Below are positions 43,181 to 55,394 of a stretch of 64,000 bases of DNA, piece by piece (position 1 is the stretch's first letter; every line of letters begins with the position of its first letter). The position numbers and the translations under genes were made by a program. Below the pieces are notes generated by a model, which was given only the letters and a program-made list of their open reading frames with translations, made no database searches and was not told where the DNA came from. The DNA is taken from positions 17,886,001 through 17,950,000 of the forward strand of contig NC_134025.1 of assembly GCF_964204645.1 (NCBI RefSeq), in the 5' to 3' direction. The DNA is from Tubulanus polymorphus. Lineage: Eukaryota; Nemertea; Palaeonemertea; Tubulaniformes; Tubulanidae.

Positions 43181-43608
43181 ATGGCATGTGCAATTAAACT
43201 ATTATTGGATCGGCAATTGTTAAAGTTTTAGCATTTACTGGATTTAGTGGATATTTATCCAAGCATATTGATAAAAATGGTTCATTATCAGAACGAAAAA
43301 GACATAATTTAGCATTAGAGAAATATAATAACGCTGCGGAAGAATATAGAGAAAAGAGACTAAATTATATGGATTATATTAACAATGAATTATATAATCA
43401 GAAAATTTCACATAGAGATTTTCAATCAGTCGATGATGCAATGAGTTTATATAACGCAGTAACAAATCGTGAAAAATTATATCTATATAAACCTAAATTA
43501 TCAGATTATTATACACCAAGTAAAGAACAACAACAATATGAAATAATTTGGATTTTAGGTGGAACAATTATTGTTATATTTGTAACATGTAAATTTACTA
43601 ATTATTAA
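43181..43608 (+). pseudogene. Two-span coiled membrane protein (E copy)
   Basis: The start is frameshifted (MACAIK). From ~43200 the frame is readable to the C-terminal helix and NY stop, with LSDYYTPSKEQ intact. Confidence 0.65.
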
Positions 43609-43624
43609 TTTTTTTATAATATAA

Positions 43625-44059
43625 ATGGAATATAAAATTTATGGTGTAGATATTATTCCTCATGATATCAATACAACTAAATTGAAAACATATTTAGAAA
43701 AACAAATATTAGAATTTGATAATGATTAGAAAATTAAAAAGAAAAAATATGTAAAAAGTAAAATTATATATTATTCTATTATTAGTGGTTTAGTTACAAT
43801 TAGTTCGGTGATAAAATTTTTAGCACTATTCAGTCTATTAACACCTTTAGCTATATGAATTGGCGTTTTAGGTTTAAGTTCAAGTGTTTTAACTGGTATA
43901 AGTTCAAAATTGAATATAAAAAGTAATAAAGAAAAAATTAAATCAAATATAAAAGAAATAATAAAATTAAAAAGTACGTTAGATTATATAATAAGCTTAA
44001 ATGGTAATATAACTATTGAAGAACAAGATAAATTATTAAAAGAATTGATAAATTATTAA
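43625..44059 (+). pseudogene. Hydrophobic membrane protein (E copy), two stops
   Basis: Homologue of 17858-18277 with the full natural C-terminus ending LINY. TAG near 43727 and TGA near 43857 interrupt it. Confidence 0.6.
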
Positions 44060-44075
44060 TTTTTTTATTATATAA

Positions 44076-44240
44076 ATGGTAGATGGTTTTCCAAAAGCTT
44101 TCCAACATAATAAATCAATTAAATATAATATTCCAGCAATAGATTTTACTAAAAAAATATTACATATAGAAATGAAGTTTTAAATTCATTAATTAATTTA
44201 GACATTTTTGTTACTGAAACTAATAATTTTAATGTTAAGA
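44076..44240 (+). pseudogene. Start of large membrane-protein gene (E copy), cut by LINE
   Basis: Starts MVDGFPKAFQHNKS, homologue of 54054-55378. A one-base change near 44150 shifts the frame, and homology ends at the LINE junction. Confidence 0.6.
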
Positions 44241-44250
44241 TCAGTGATCA

Positions 44251-44643
44251 GTGACGCGGTCAGTAACTCGGTCAGTAAGCGACACAAATGTTTTGCACAA
44301 TACCGGTACTAACCAAGCGTTTCTTAATAACCTAACTAACAATACTACTAACAACTTGAACTACCGCAAATTACCCACCGATACCGGTACCGGTACTACG
44401 AGGAGAGATGCAGAACAAACTCATATCACTTTAGAAATCTTAGATCCCCATCGTGAATCAGACTGTTCAGTTGAACACTGCTCTGTTGAAGAATTTCCTC
44501 TAAAAGAACATGATGTAGGCCTACCAAAATCCCAACGAGCGAGATACCAGTTAGCAAAAACTAGCCGTTTATTTCGATCACCAGAAGACGATCCACCCGC
44601 GACAGTTGAAAATATAGTCACACCGTGGTCTTGGAGAAAGTAA
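44251..44643 (+). CDS. LINE 5' reading frame of unknown role
   Basis: 130 codons, Thr/Asn-rich at the start and acidic in the middle, ending just 21 bases before the ORF1 ATG. No domain recognised. It could be part of ORF1 separated by a stop, or just 5' leader. Confidence 0.35.
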   Translation: MTRSVTRSVSDTNVLHNTGTNQAFLNNLTNNTTNNLNYRKLPTDTGTGTTRRDAEQTHITLEILDPHRESDCSVEHCSVEEFPLKEHDVGLPKSQRARYQLAKTSRLFRSPEDDPPATVENIVTPWSWRK

Positions 44644-44664
44644 CCAGTAACACCCATACCTATC

Positions 44665-45543
44665 ATGAAAATTTCTAAAGTGAAATGTCTTTATACGGAC
44701 CCGTCAGATGTAGAATACCCGATAGAGACAATAACAGAAAAGCAAGCAAACAAGAAACGTAAAATCAATACTGATTCGCCTCTAACCGATACCAGCTGCG
44801 ATACAAACGTGGCCGGTTTTCTTAGGCCTGTTGATATGCCCTGTATTAAAGAAGTTGTAAAAGAAGCCATGAGTGAAGTTGCCAACCAGAAAGTCGACAA
44901 AGAGGATTTCAGTCAACTGGTAGCAGAATTTGCGAAACTAAATACTCGAGTAGAAAACTATATTGGAACTGGTGAAACAATCCAAGATACGGCGAATATT
45001 ATGAAGGAAGAGATTGAAACCAACATCTTGAATAAAGTTGAAAGTGACCTTGCCAAAATAAAAACAAGTATTTTCGAAACGAGGGAGAGGAGAACGCACT
45101 TAATCTTATACAATATTCCTGAATGTCAAGACGATGACTGGAAAGCGAGGTTTATCCATGACAGCGATGAAGTAGAAAAATTCTTAACTATTACGTTGGG
45201 TGCATCAGTATCTAAACCGAAACACATAATGCGCCTTGGCAAAACTAAAAAATCGAACGGACTAGCAAGACCAATCCGGGTTATCATGGTGCGAGAATGG
45301 GAGAAAGACTTGTGTTTAGAACGATATATCAACGAAGTGAAATTTGGACGAGAAAAATTAGACGGAATATCGATGAGTGAGAACAAAACTCGTATCGAGA
45401 TGCGAAAATACAAGGAATTAAAACAGTCCTTAGAGGAGCGCAAGAAAAATGGTGAAACTGACCTTGTGATTAGAGATAATCGAATTGTGAAGAAGAAGAA
45501 AAAGAATTACTTTCAACAATCGGGACACGAACCAACCAATTAA
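44665..45543 (+). CDS. LINE ORF1p-like RNA-binding protein
   Basis: 292 residues, intact. An N-terminal basic segment is followed by a predicted coiled coil (~residues 65-135). An RRM-like region starts RRTHLILYNIPE and continues with MRLGK, then RPIRVIM. The C-terminal domain has SMSENKTRIEMRKYKEL and ends basic. This layout fits the L1/CR1-type ORF1 protein that coats LINE RNA as a trimer. Confidence 0.75.
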   Translation: MKISKVKCLYTDPSDVEYPIETITEKQANKKRKINTDSPLTDTSCDTNVAGFLRPVDMPCIKEVVKEAMSEVANQKVDKEDFSQLVAEFAKLNTRVENYIGTGETIQDTANIMKEEIETNILNKVESDLAKIKTSIFETRERRTHLILYNIPECQDDDWKARFIHDSDEVEKFLTITLGASVSKPKHIMRLGKTKKSNGLARPIRVIMVREWEKDLCLERYINEVKFGREKLDGISMSENKTRIEMRKYKELKQSLEERKKNGETDLVIRDNRIVKKKKKNYFQQSGHEPTN

Positions 45544-45652
45544 AGTCGGTGTCCCAAAAACTTATCATAATTTAGAATCAGATGGAAATTTAATATCAAG
45601 AAAAAAATCAGTTATTAAAGAAAAAGCCTTAAATCATAATCAAAATGCTAAT

Positions 45653-46905
45653 GGAATGATTCAAATCAACTCGTTAAACTGTCTATTCACAAATGCCGAT
45701 CAACTCTTCAATAAATTTGACGAATTCGAACTGTTAGTTAATCAACAAATGCTCCAAATCATAGGAGTATGTGAAGTTAAACCGAAAAATCAACGGAGAT
45801 ATAGAGCTGTTGAAAACATATTGATACTAGATGGCTATGATTGTTTTACACATTTTTCCTCTAACGAAGAAGGGCGTGGGATATGTTTATACATTAAAAC
45901 TAACTTAAGTCCAGTGAAATATTCAACTAAACAGACCAATGAATTTGCAGAAAACGTCTGGGCGAGAATTAATGTCGGTGATAAAAGATCATTATACATC
46001 GGTTGTATTTATCGAAGTCCGAACTCCAGCAAAGATAACAATGACAATCTAATGAACTTGTTAGATGATATATCGCGATGGAATGGTTAAGTACTTTTCT
46101 TTGGTGATTTCAACTACGGCGAAATTGACTGGACAATCTCGCCGTGTCTCAATCTGGCCAAACACTCATCCAGCATCACAATTTCTAGTGAGTAGCCTTG
46201 ATGCATTCTTGATTCAACACCAACTTCAACTATCTCGTTTTAGAGCCGATAACAGACCCAGTAATTTGGATTTGATATTTACTAACACAGACGAGAAAGT
46301 CAAAATCATCTGTCACAATGCAGGTCTAGGAAGAAGTGACCACAATTTAATTTCATTCGAATATGAAACTGAAACTATATATGACAGATCACTCTACAGG
46401 AGAGTTCAGTATTCGAAAGGTGATTACAAGAAACTGTGCGAATTAATGTCTGTTGATTGGGAAGAGTTATTTAATGGTAAAAATCCCGAAGAATGTTGGC
46501 TGATCTTTAAGAAAAAATTAAATGCTGCTATAGAGATATGTATCCCAACTATCAAAATTAACAGAGATAAAAAACCAAGACCGCTTTGGATGACAGTGTA
46601 CCCTCAACTCTGTAGAAGCAAAAACCAAAGCATGGAAAAAATTCCTGAAAACTAGAAGCGACCAAGACTACAGCATCTGCATTGAGGCGAGAAAAAGATC
46701 ACGATCAGATGTGAGAAAAGCAAAAAGAGATATAGAAATTAATATTTTTATTTCTGTGAAGAGTAATCCGAAAGTTTTCTGGCAGTATAACAATGGTATA
46801 CCACATTTTATTGTTCCCGATGATGGAAATCGCTATACTGAATCAGACGAAGAAAAAGCGGAAGTTTTGTCAGAGTTTTTCTGATCCGTTTTTACTCATG
46901 AAGAC
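45653..46905 (+). pseudogene. LINE ORF2 N-terminal part: APE-like endonuclease
   Basis: Endonuclease pieces: IIGVCEVKPKN (Glu metal site), YIGCIYRSPNSS, FFGDFNYGEIDW, then LDLIFTNTDEK and GRSDHNLISFEYE (the SDH motif). A stop at 46088, a frameshift near 46150 and another near 46655 break it. It ends at a WQYNNG..AEVLSEFF region that normally precedes the RT. The RT is absent. Confidence 0.8.
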
Positions 46906-47140
46906 CGGTTCCTGAACTTCGCTGAAAAAGCTGAAACACTGAAAAGCTGAAACGCTGAAATAAAAACGCTGAAATTTCAGGGAATTTCCGAAAAACGCCG
47001 AAATTTCAGGGAATTCCCGAAAAACGCTGAAATCGTGCTAGGTACCGACAATACACGTTTTGAAATGTTTTCCGGGCCGGTGTCCGCTGACGAGTCCTGA
47101 ACCGTGTTTTATGCTCTACCTTCGGTTACAGAGACATGCC
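46906..47140 (+). repeat. Left TIR of the non-coding transposon
   Basis: It pairs with 49062-49297. It contains GCTGAAA units and about two ~29-bp tandem repeats (AAAAACGCYGAAATTTCAGG). Confidence 0.85.
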
Positions 47141-49061
47141 CGAAGGTCGTCGTCATGATCGACTTGATCGATTGCGGATTGCGTGGATTGTTAGATGTGT
47201 TTTTTGCCATAGTTTTATGTGCATATACCGGTACGATCTAACAATGAAGTTATCACTTCATTTGAACAAATTCTTAATCACAGTAATATTAATTCACAAT
47301 ATTTTTTCTTATGTTTGGTGATTTCTTGCAACTTATCATTGCCAAGTCTCATACAAGTAGTAGCTGAATGAAAGTACAGTTGAAAGTACAGTTGGGTTAT
47401 CAGGCTGAACCTGATAACCCAAATTAAGTGCTAGCATGGAACTAATGATTATTTTGATTCTATTTTCGGTGTCATTGAAATTCGTTAATAAAGGTTCAAC
47501 CGTCATAGTATACTGTACTTAGCATTGCTACAATTGGGTGCCATATTTCTACAATTTCTACAAGGAGGAAGGAATCTTTAAGTGTCTTTGTTCCCGGGTA
47601 GGGTACGGGGTAAAACCTGGTTTACTTTCTCTTTCGACTTGCCGGAGACTACTATCTGCAATGTATTGCATGCTTTGATGTGTCTGGCCTATAGGAGTCG
47701 AACGATATTTTTTTCCCATACACAGGCATGGCTTTAGTGTAGATGAAGGCTAGGCACTGCACATTGTGGATTGACTGGAACTCTTAACTCACAAAATTAA
47801 ACGAGTCAACAAGAAAGATCCAATAATTGGACATTTGTCTAACTATATTATTTAACAGCTTGAAATAATACATAACACATTCTGCAAGAGTATACAAAGG
47901 AAATCAGTTCTTACATTATATCAGAATCAATAGTTCGCTTAACTAGAATTCTGGTTCCATTGCTTCATATTCTAATGAAATCCACTAGTATACCTTAGAA
48001 TATCGCTTAGCTTAAGACTAAAAATTTGGTACCAGGAAACAGGGAAGAAAAGTGGGTGTACTGTACATCCGCAATTGACTTATTTCTCTCTGGTTGAATC
48101 AAGTTATAATTGAAATAGCATTCGAATAGCCATTTTATTTTTAAAAATTGTGTCGTTCAGCTATCCTGCTGCAAATTTCGCAGTTGAAGTTTACTGGTGC
48201 CATCTGATTTCTCAGTATCTCAAAAAATTTGCACATTCTAAGCCTGAATCTAAAAATAGAAAAAGGTGCATTTTAGTCGGATATAAAAGAATAGTGGCTA
48301 ATACACCCTGGACTATATAGCCTATGGGGTGGGCCTAGTTTGAAAGCACTGAGGTCCGAGAGAACAGCACTTAGTAAATAAATACTGAAATTAAACTTAC
48401 AAAACACCCAGTACTTGAGATGATGTACTTGACAAGAAGTGTCACCAGCTAAGCAAATCAACTTTGTCTATGACTCCTCCTTTTATAGATTCAGTAGTAG
48501 TCTAAAAATAAGAATCGGTACATTTTTCTAACAGTTGGTATGTCATTTCTTCAAAAAAAACTAATTATTATCACGCCACAGCAAATAAATTATTCACAGT
48601 TGTTGAATGGTTAGCCCGATTTAGATTAATTGGTTGACGCTAATCAGTATGACCCATACGTAGGGGCCTACTGCATGCCATTGGCGTCAATCCATTCCAT
48701 TCCATTCCACAGTGAATTAAAAAGAAATTTAGTTAGATCCCTTTTGTCCAAAAGCTGCATCATTTATATAACTAGCTGTCAAATTTAATTTACCTCCTTC
48801 AGAGAATACCATAGTGACATAGTCCGTCGCCCATCAACGTGTTGACAAAAGAAAAGTTGCTCCATGTTTTATACATGAACGTTCAAATAAGATATTTTGC
48901 GTCTTGCAGGGAATATTGAGCATAGTGTTTAAGTTGGCTTGCACGGTTTGTGAATGGGTTTTCCTCATTATGCTGCCTGTATGCATTAAAAATCCGGATT
49001 TCAAGCGAATTAATTTGTCCAACAAGTGGCCCTCTAAAAGTATACTCCACACATACTGTCC

Positions 49062-49297
49062 ATGCGTGTCTCTGTAACCGAAGGTAGAGACTAAAACACG
49101 GTTCAGGACTCGGCAGCGGACACCGGCCCGGAAAATATTTCAAAACCTGTATTGTTGGTACCTAGCACGATTTCAGCGTTTTTCGGGAATTCCCTGAAAT
49201 TTCGGCGTTTTTCGGAAATTCCCTGAAATTTCAGCGTTTTTATTTCAGCGTTTCAGCGTTTCAGTGATTCAGCTTTTTCAGCGAAGTTCAGGAACCG
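49062..49297 (-). repeat. Right TIR of the non-coding transposon
   Basis: Reverse complement of 46906-47140 with a few mismatches, including the same internal ~29-bp repeats. Confidence 0.85.
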
Positions 49298-49300
49298 ACA

Positions 49301-51664
49301 TTATAATGACAGAAGAAGATAAAGCAGCATTTGAGTTTGCAGATAAATGTTATTATTGTGAAAAGATATTTAATTATAAAGATAAAAAAGTAAGAGACCA
49401 TGATCATTTGAATGGAAAGTTTAGAGGCGCTGCACATGAGAATTGTAACTTACAAGCTAAGAAAATCAACTTTGTACCAGTTATATTTCATAATCTATCA
49501 GGATATGATGCTCATTTATTTATCAAACAGTTATGCCATAAAATAGAACAAATCAATAATGAAATAGAAAGATTAAATTCAAATAAATCAAAAGATAAAA
49601 TACCAACTTATAAATTTAAAATGTTAGCTAGAACATCTGAGAATTATATATCATTCCAATTTGGGTGTTTAAGATTTATAGATTCATATAGATTTTTAAA
49701 TAGTTCATTAGATAACTTATCAAAATCATTAGTTGATGATGAATTAAAAATATTAAAACAACACTACCCAAATAATGATGATTTTAATGAGATATAAAGG
49801 CGCAATTCCATATTCATTTTATAAATCACATAATGATTTTAACATAACTGAATTATTGAAAGAACAATTCTATGATGAATTAAAAAATGAATATGTTAAA
49901 GATGAAGTCTATAATAGAACATTGAATATTTGGAATCATTTTAAAATAGAAAATCATCGGCAATTAGTAGATTTATATCTAAAATCAGATGTATTATTAT
50001 TAACCGATATATTCGAAAGGTTTAGAGATGTAAACCTAAAATATTTCAATATTGATCCTTGTCATTGTTATTCAAGTCATTCAGGATTAACATGGGATTG
50101 TGGTCTAAAATTTACAGATATAGAAATCGATTTGTTAACAAATATAGATCAATTATTATTATTTGAAAAATCTATAAGAGGAAGAGTTTCAGGTGTATTA
50201 GGGGATAGATATTTCAATGTAAATGATAACCCCGGATATAAGTTATTATATATAGATGCAAATAATCTATATGGTTGGGCAATGATGGAACCACAACCTT
50301 ATGGAGTATTTGAAATAAGTGAAGTTTCACAACATGAAAATAATGATAAATTTGATTGGAAGAAAAGAATTCTAGATATTGCAGATGATTCAGATACTGG
50401 TTACTTCTTTGATGTAGATTTAGAATATCCTGAACATATTAAATTTAAATCTAGAAATCTAGCATACTGTCCAGAACATAAAACTGTAACTCATGAAGAA
50501 TTATCAAATTATCAAAAAAGAATTAAACCCGAAAATCATATTCATACAGAAAAGTTAATGGTAACTCAAGAAGATAAATATAATTATGTAGTACATTATA
50601 GAATGTTGAAGCTTTATCTAAAACAAGGAATGGTTCTAAAAAAAGTACATAGTTATATTTCATTTAGTCAATCTAAGTGGTTAGAAAAATATATAGATTT
50701 TAACACCAAACAGAGAACTGAAGCTAAAACTGATTTCGAGAAAGATTTCTTCAAACTAATGAACAATGCATTTTATGGTAAGACTTGCGAAAATATTAGA
50801 AATAGAAATGATATTGAGTTAGTTAGTAATTGTAAAAGGATAAGGCATTTACAATCATATCCTAAGTTTTTAGGTAACAGAATATTTGATGAAAATTTAG
50901 CTGCAGTTAAAATGAGAAGAACTTCTATGAAATTTAATAAACCCATTTATGTTGGAGCATCAGTTTTAGAAATATCAAAATTACTAATGTATGAATTCTA
51001 TTATAATGTATTACTACCACTTTTTGGAGAAAAACATATAGAAATCTTATATTTTGATACAGATTCTTTCATATTAAAGATAAAAACTAATAACATAACT
51101 GATGATTTAAAAACATTAAAACATCATTTTGATTTCAGTAACTATCCTAAAGATCATGAATTGTTTAACAATGATAATAAAAAAGTTCCTGGTAAATTCA
51201 AAGATGAATTAGGTGGTGAAGAAATGATTGAATTCATCGGTATTAGATCTAAAATGTATTCCTATAAAACTAAAGAACATGAAGCTAAAAAGTTAAAAGG
51301 AATAACCAAAAGCGTTGTTGAAAAGAATATTCATTTCAAAGATTACATCAATTGTATATTCAATGAAGAAGTTAGAAAACATAAGATGAGATGTTTAAGA
51401 TCTGAAGATCATGAAATGTTTATTGAAGAGATAGAGAAGATAAGTTTGAATCCATTTGATGATAAAAGATATATTCTGGATGATGGAATTCATACAGTTG
51501 CTTATGGATGTAATTTAGATGAATACTTAAAATTTAAAAGAGAAGAAACAAAAGAGAACGAGATAATGATAAGAATTCTAACGTGTTCATCAAATTTTAA
51601 TAAAAGTATGTATTATAAATGGAGAGTAAACAAACACACAGTGAGAACAACAAATTATTTCTAG
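49301..51664 (+). pseudogene. DNA polymerase B (F copy), 5' truncated with a frameshift
   Basis: It begins just before the endonuclease VII-like insert (VRDHDHLNGKFRG). A 4-base loss near 49785 shifts the frame. From 49790 the frame is open through YLKSDVLLL (Exo III), DANNLYGWAM (A), NNAFYGKT (B), LYFDTDSFIL (C) to the natural stop. It lacks the N-terminal fingers, Exo I and start. Motif C is uninterrupted, so this is an empty intein site. The last ~45 nt overlap the next gene. Confidence 0.93.
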
Positions 51665-51972
51665 ATAGAATAAAAGATACTTCAAATGTCAAATCAGTAG
51701 ATTATAAATTTAAGAAGTTAAAAGAATTAATAATCCATAAGAAATATCTAATTACAAATATTGATACAGTTACTAACAAATATGGAGATAAATTAGTTAT
51801 ACACTTAGAATATGAAGGATTAAAAGGAAATACATATAAATTCAGAACATATTTACCAGATAGATTTCATAGATTATCAAGTGAAGATTTAGAAGAATTA
51901 TGTTCTGGAGATTTCTATTTCGTATACAAAGGTAAGAATGAAAAGGGGCACCATGAAATAGATTTCGAATAA
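51619..51972 (+). CDS. Small conserved Maverick protein, possible OB-fold (F copy)
   Basis: 117 residues, intact. It differs from the B copy at only a few positions, mostly conservative. Same overlap with the polymerase end. See the B copy for features; function is inferred only. Confidence 0.7.
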   Translation: MESKQTHSENNKLFLDRIKDTSNVKSVDYKFKKLKELIIHKKYLITNIDTVTNKYGDKLVIHLEYEGLKGNTYKFRTYLPDRFHRLSSEDLEELCSGDFYFVYKGKNEKGHHEIDFE

Positions 51973-51986
51973 AATATGTAAAATAA

Positions 51987-52607
51987 ATGGTAGAATTAAA
52001 AGAATACAGAATATTTGTTGATTCTAGAAGACTTACAAATTATAAATCTCATAATTTACTAGTACAATTAGATAGAGAATTCAAGAATTGTGTCGATTTA
52101 AAATTAGTAAATATAAGTTTATGTAATTCTTTTTATAATATATCGGATAAAACTATTGAAGATAATACTTTTTAAATTCATATTAGAAATGTAAATAAAT
52201 GGTTTCATCTAATTTTAAAACCAGGATTATATAATTTAGAAACATTAGCTCAAGAAATTAATCGAAGAGCACGGTTGAAAATTAGAAGAGATGATAAATT
52301 TTTAATTAGATTTATAAAAAGTGATAGCACAAATAAAATTAAAATAAAGGTATATGATGAAAGTCAACATGCATTTATGGTAAGGAAACCTTTAGCTAAA
52401 CTGTTAGGAATTGTACCAGATACTGTTACAGGAAACGTAGACGGTAATTCAAATATAATACCTTTTACACACTTTTATATTTATTGCAATTTAATTGATC
52501 CTACAAAAACATTTGAAGCAACTAAAGATACAACATGTAATTCTAGTATATTAAATATTAATTTAAATTAATTAATTTATGAATTAGTTATAAGATGTAG
52601 AGAGTAA
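51987..52607 (+). pseudogene. Penton-like minor capsid protein (F copy), broken
   Basis: Opens MVELKEYRIFVDSRRL. A stop at 52173-52175 follows the NISDKT block, then a frame with GLYNLETLAQEIN and THFYIYCNLIDPT. A deletion near 52560 removes ~50 codons before the VIRCRE end. Confidence 0.65.
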
Positions 52608-52623
52608 TTTTTTCACTATATAA

Positions 52624-52971
52624 ATGAATATAACTGTTGGACCGAGCATATGTTTTGGGTTTGATTTTAAACGTAAGAAAGAAATGAAATTTAACATTAA
52701 TGATGTAATTACACATATCAAAAATATTGCATTTTCTAATGAAACAACATTTGAGTATGAAACAACAATAGATAAAGAAACTTTAAATGTAGAAAAGATT
52801 ACTAATTTAATTAGAGAATCTTTAAGATTTTATGAATAAGATGAAGATTTTATCATCGATGATATTAAAAAAATAATAATTGAAATATATACAAATGAAA
52901 CTAGTAATGAAATAAATGTTGAATTAATCATAAATAAGTTAACTAAATATTTTGAAGATAGTAATTTTTTG
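52624..52971 (+). pseudogene. Small Maverick protein (F copy), one stop
   Basis: Shows the natural start MNITVGPSICFGFDF. TAA replaces Leu near 52837. A short deletion removed the stop, so the frame now runs straight into the next ATG. Confidence 0.6.
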
Positions 52972-53193
52972 ATGAGTGATAATAAGTGGATAATAACTGG
53001 ATTATATAATGGCGCATTACTATCAGTTGGAACTGTTGGTTATTCAATGGTATTAAAAAAAGTATTTAAAATGGGAAGTGTTAATGTTGATAGATTTGAT
53101 ATCAATGATATTTTAAAATTAACATTAGCAGTTACTTTATCTAATTTAACTATTTATTATTTGGAAAAACAAAAATATATTCCTCCCATATAA
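52972..53193 (+). CDS. Small two-span membrane protein (F copy)
   Basis: 73 residues, intact and almost identical to 17180-17401 (Asp to Tyr near the end is the main change). Two hydrophobic helices. Confidence 0.65.
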   Translation: MSDNKWIITGLYNGALLSVGTVGYSMVLKKVFKMGSVNVDRFDINDILKLTLAVTLSNLTIYYLEKQKYIPPI

Positions 53194-53218
53194 ATGCGTA
53201 ATTATTTTACTAAATAAA

Positions 53219-53640
53219 TGGCTTCTGCAATTATAACTATTATAGGATCAGCAATTGTTAACGCTTTAGCATTTACTGGTGGTGGTTATTTATTTAAACA
53301 TATTGATAAAAATGGATCATTAACAGAACAAAAAAGACATAACTTAGCATTAGAGAAATAGAATAAAGCAGCAGAAGAATATAGAGAAAAGAGACAAAAC
53401 TATATGGATTATATTAACAAAGAATTATATGATCAGAAGATTTCACACAGAGATTTTCAAAGAGTCGATGATGCAATGAGTTTATATAACGCAATTACAA
53501 ATAAAGAAAAATAACATCTATACAAACCTAAATTATCAGATTATTATACCCCAAGTAAAGAACAACAGAAATATGAAATAATTTGGATTTTAGGCGGAAC
53601 TGTTATTGTTATATCTGTTGCTTATAAGTTTACTAATTAG
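53219..53640 (+). pseudogene. Two-span coiled membrane protein (F copy), two stops
   Basis: Homologue of 17426-17839. TAG replaces Tyr near 53359 and TAA replaces Leu near 53512. Both hydrophobic helices and LSDYYTPSKEQ are intact. Confidence 0.65.
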
Positions 53641-53660
53641 TAATTTTCTTTGCTAAATAA

Positions 53661-54037
53661 ATGGATGATAAAGTTGATAATATTGATATTATTCCTCATG
53701 ATATAAATAAAACTAAATTAAAAATATATTTAGAAAAACAAATATTAGAATTTGAAAGTGATTTAAAAGTTAAAAAGAAAAAATGTTTAAAAAATAAATA
53801 GCAATATTCAGTCCATTAACACCTTTAGCTATATCAATTGGCGTGTTAGGATTAAGTTCAAGTGTTTTAACCGGCATAAGTTCAAAATTAAATATAAAAA
53901 GTAATAAAGAAAAAATTAAAACTAATATAAAAGAAATTAAGAAATTAAAGAATACACTAGATTATATAATAAGTTTAAATGGCCATATAACAGTTGAAGA
54001 ACAAGATAAATTATTAAAAGAATTAGTTAATTATTAA
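53661..54037 (+). pseudogene. Hydrophobic membrane protein (F copy), first helix deleted
   Basis: Homologue of 17858-18277. A deletion near 53797 removes the first membrane helix and shifts the frame. The second helix and Lys-rich tail remain, with the natural LVNY end. Confidence 0.6.
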
Positions 54038-54053
54038 TTTTTTAATTATATAA

Positions 54054-55378
54054 ATGGCAGATAGTTTTCCAAAAGCTTTCCAATATACTAAATGAATTAA
54101 ATATAATATTCCTGCAATAGATTTTAATAAAGATATTACATATAGAAATGAAGTTTTAAATTCATTAATTGATTTATATATTTATCTTACTGAAAGTAAT
54201 AATTTTCATGTAAAGATAGAAAATATATTTCATGTGTATACAATTAATTTCAAAAATTTAAATGAGGCAAAACAATGGTTATTAAAATCTAATATGAAGA
54301 ATTAGCAGAACCAATTAAATTTTGCTGTTTATTGCGCAACAACAGGATGTGGTATAAGTTGGAATGATCATTTAAACAAACCAAGTTTACCATTGATGTT
54401 ATCACTTTTTAGATTTCATTCTTATTTTCAAATAAAATTAATATTAGATGAATTAGAATGTCCTTTACCAGGTTCAAAATATTTAAGGAATTGAATAATA
54501 ATATTAATTTTTCTAAGTTTTATAAAATATGTAATGAATTTGATATTAATTCAAATAAAGATTTTAGAGCAAAAATTGGAACAATGGGTGGATTAGGAAT
54601 ATTGCATACTAAAGAATTTGGAAAAATAATGACAAATTCAGATATAAGAACACTAAATTGGAATGAATTACCAAAATATTATAATAATATACAACAACAA
54701 AACAATAATGGTTGGGTTAATTTCATTTTAGAAAATAGTGAAGGTTTTACTAAAGCTGGTATACAAAGAATAAATCAATCTATTAGAACTTATTTAATTT
54801 GTATTTTAGGTGCGCAAGTTGAAACAAGATCCCCAATAATTGGAAATGATAACACTTCATTTGATGCGCAGAAAAAATTCAAAGTATTATTTGAAGATTC
54901 CATTCATAATGATAAAAATAGATCGATTCCAGAAAACATTGTAAGATATCAAAATTATTTAGATAGATCACATATTAGACTAAATTATTGTATAAGCCCT
55001 AATCTATTAATTATTTCTAATGATTTAGTATTAAAGATGGGAAATATAATAGGTTACAATAATCTAATTAAAACTGCAACAATAAATAATTCATTTGGAT
55101 TAAATGATATAAATAAAAAGATTATCACTGCTCCAAAATTAATGGAAGGTGAAAAAAATAAAAAACATATTCAATCAACAGAAACTAAAACTAATAATAT
55201 TAAATCAAATAATGATTCTAAAATAAAAGATTACAATACTACAGAAAATATAGATACTGATATTATTCAACATGAAATAATTAAACTAAATGATGATAAT
55301 AAATCCCATGAAAATACTAAATTAGCTATAACTTGTATAGGAATTGTAATCGGAGGAATATTATATTTTAAATTTTAA
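54054..55378 (+). pseudogene. Large Maverick membrane-anchored protein (F copy)
   Basis: About 441 codons, the only full-length copy in the window. N-terminal globular region with CATTGCGISWNDH. The middle, from ~54500, contains GTMGGLGILHTKEFG and IRTYLICILGAQVETRS. A Lys/Asn-rich linker and a C-terminal helix (AITCIGIVIGGILYF) follow. Stops near 54093 and 54303 and a frameshift near 54480 break it. No known fold recognised. Tail-anchoring and position before the capsid genes suggest a virion membrane protein. Confidence 0.6.
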
Positions 55379-55394
55379 TTTTATAATTATGTAA

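Larger units (their letters stand above)
42062..44240 (+). mobile_element. Maverick fragment E, strongly decayed
   Basis: Holds the penton C-terminus and the run of small genes in the same order as B and F. It starts abruptly at ~42062 and is cut at ~44240 by LINE sequence. More divergent from B and F than they are from each other. Confidence 0.85.
44241..46905 (+). mobile_element. LINE (CR1/Jockey-like), ORF1 and endonuclease present, RT end missing
   Basis: ORF1 has a coiled coil and RNA-binding region. ORF2 begins with an APE-type endonuclease and stops at the entry to the reverse transcriptase, where the TIR transposon begins. LINEs are usually 5'-truncated; this one is 3'-truncated, so a later rearrangement or deletion removed the RT. 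Confidence 0.8.
46906..49297. mobile_element. Non-coding DNA transposon with ~235-bp terminal inverted repeats
   Basis: The ends are CGGTTCCTGAACTTCGCTG and its reverse complement. The inner ~1.9 kb (47140-49060) shows no coding signal. Left neighbour is the LINE and right neighbour is mid-polymerase of Maverick F, so no clear target duplication can be read (AC/AC at best). Family unknown. Confidence 0.75.

Noticed and set aside
47060-47100. Hammerhead-ribozyme-like CTGACGAGTCC in the TIR transposon
   Set aside because: No GAAA core with matching stem follows, and the other TIR has CTGCCGA, so the core is not conserved.
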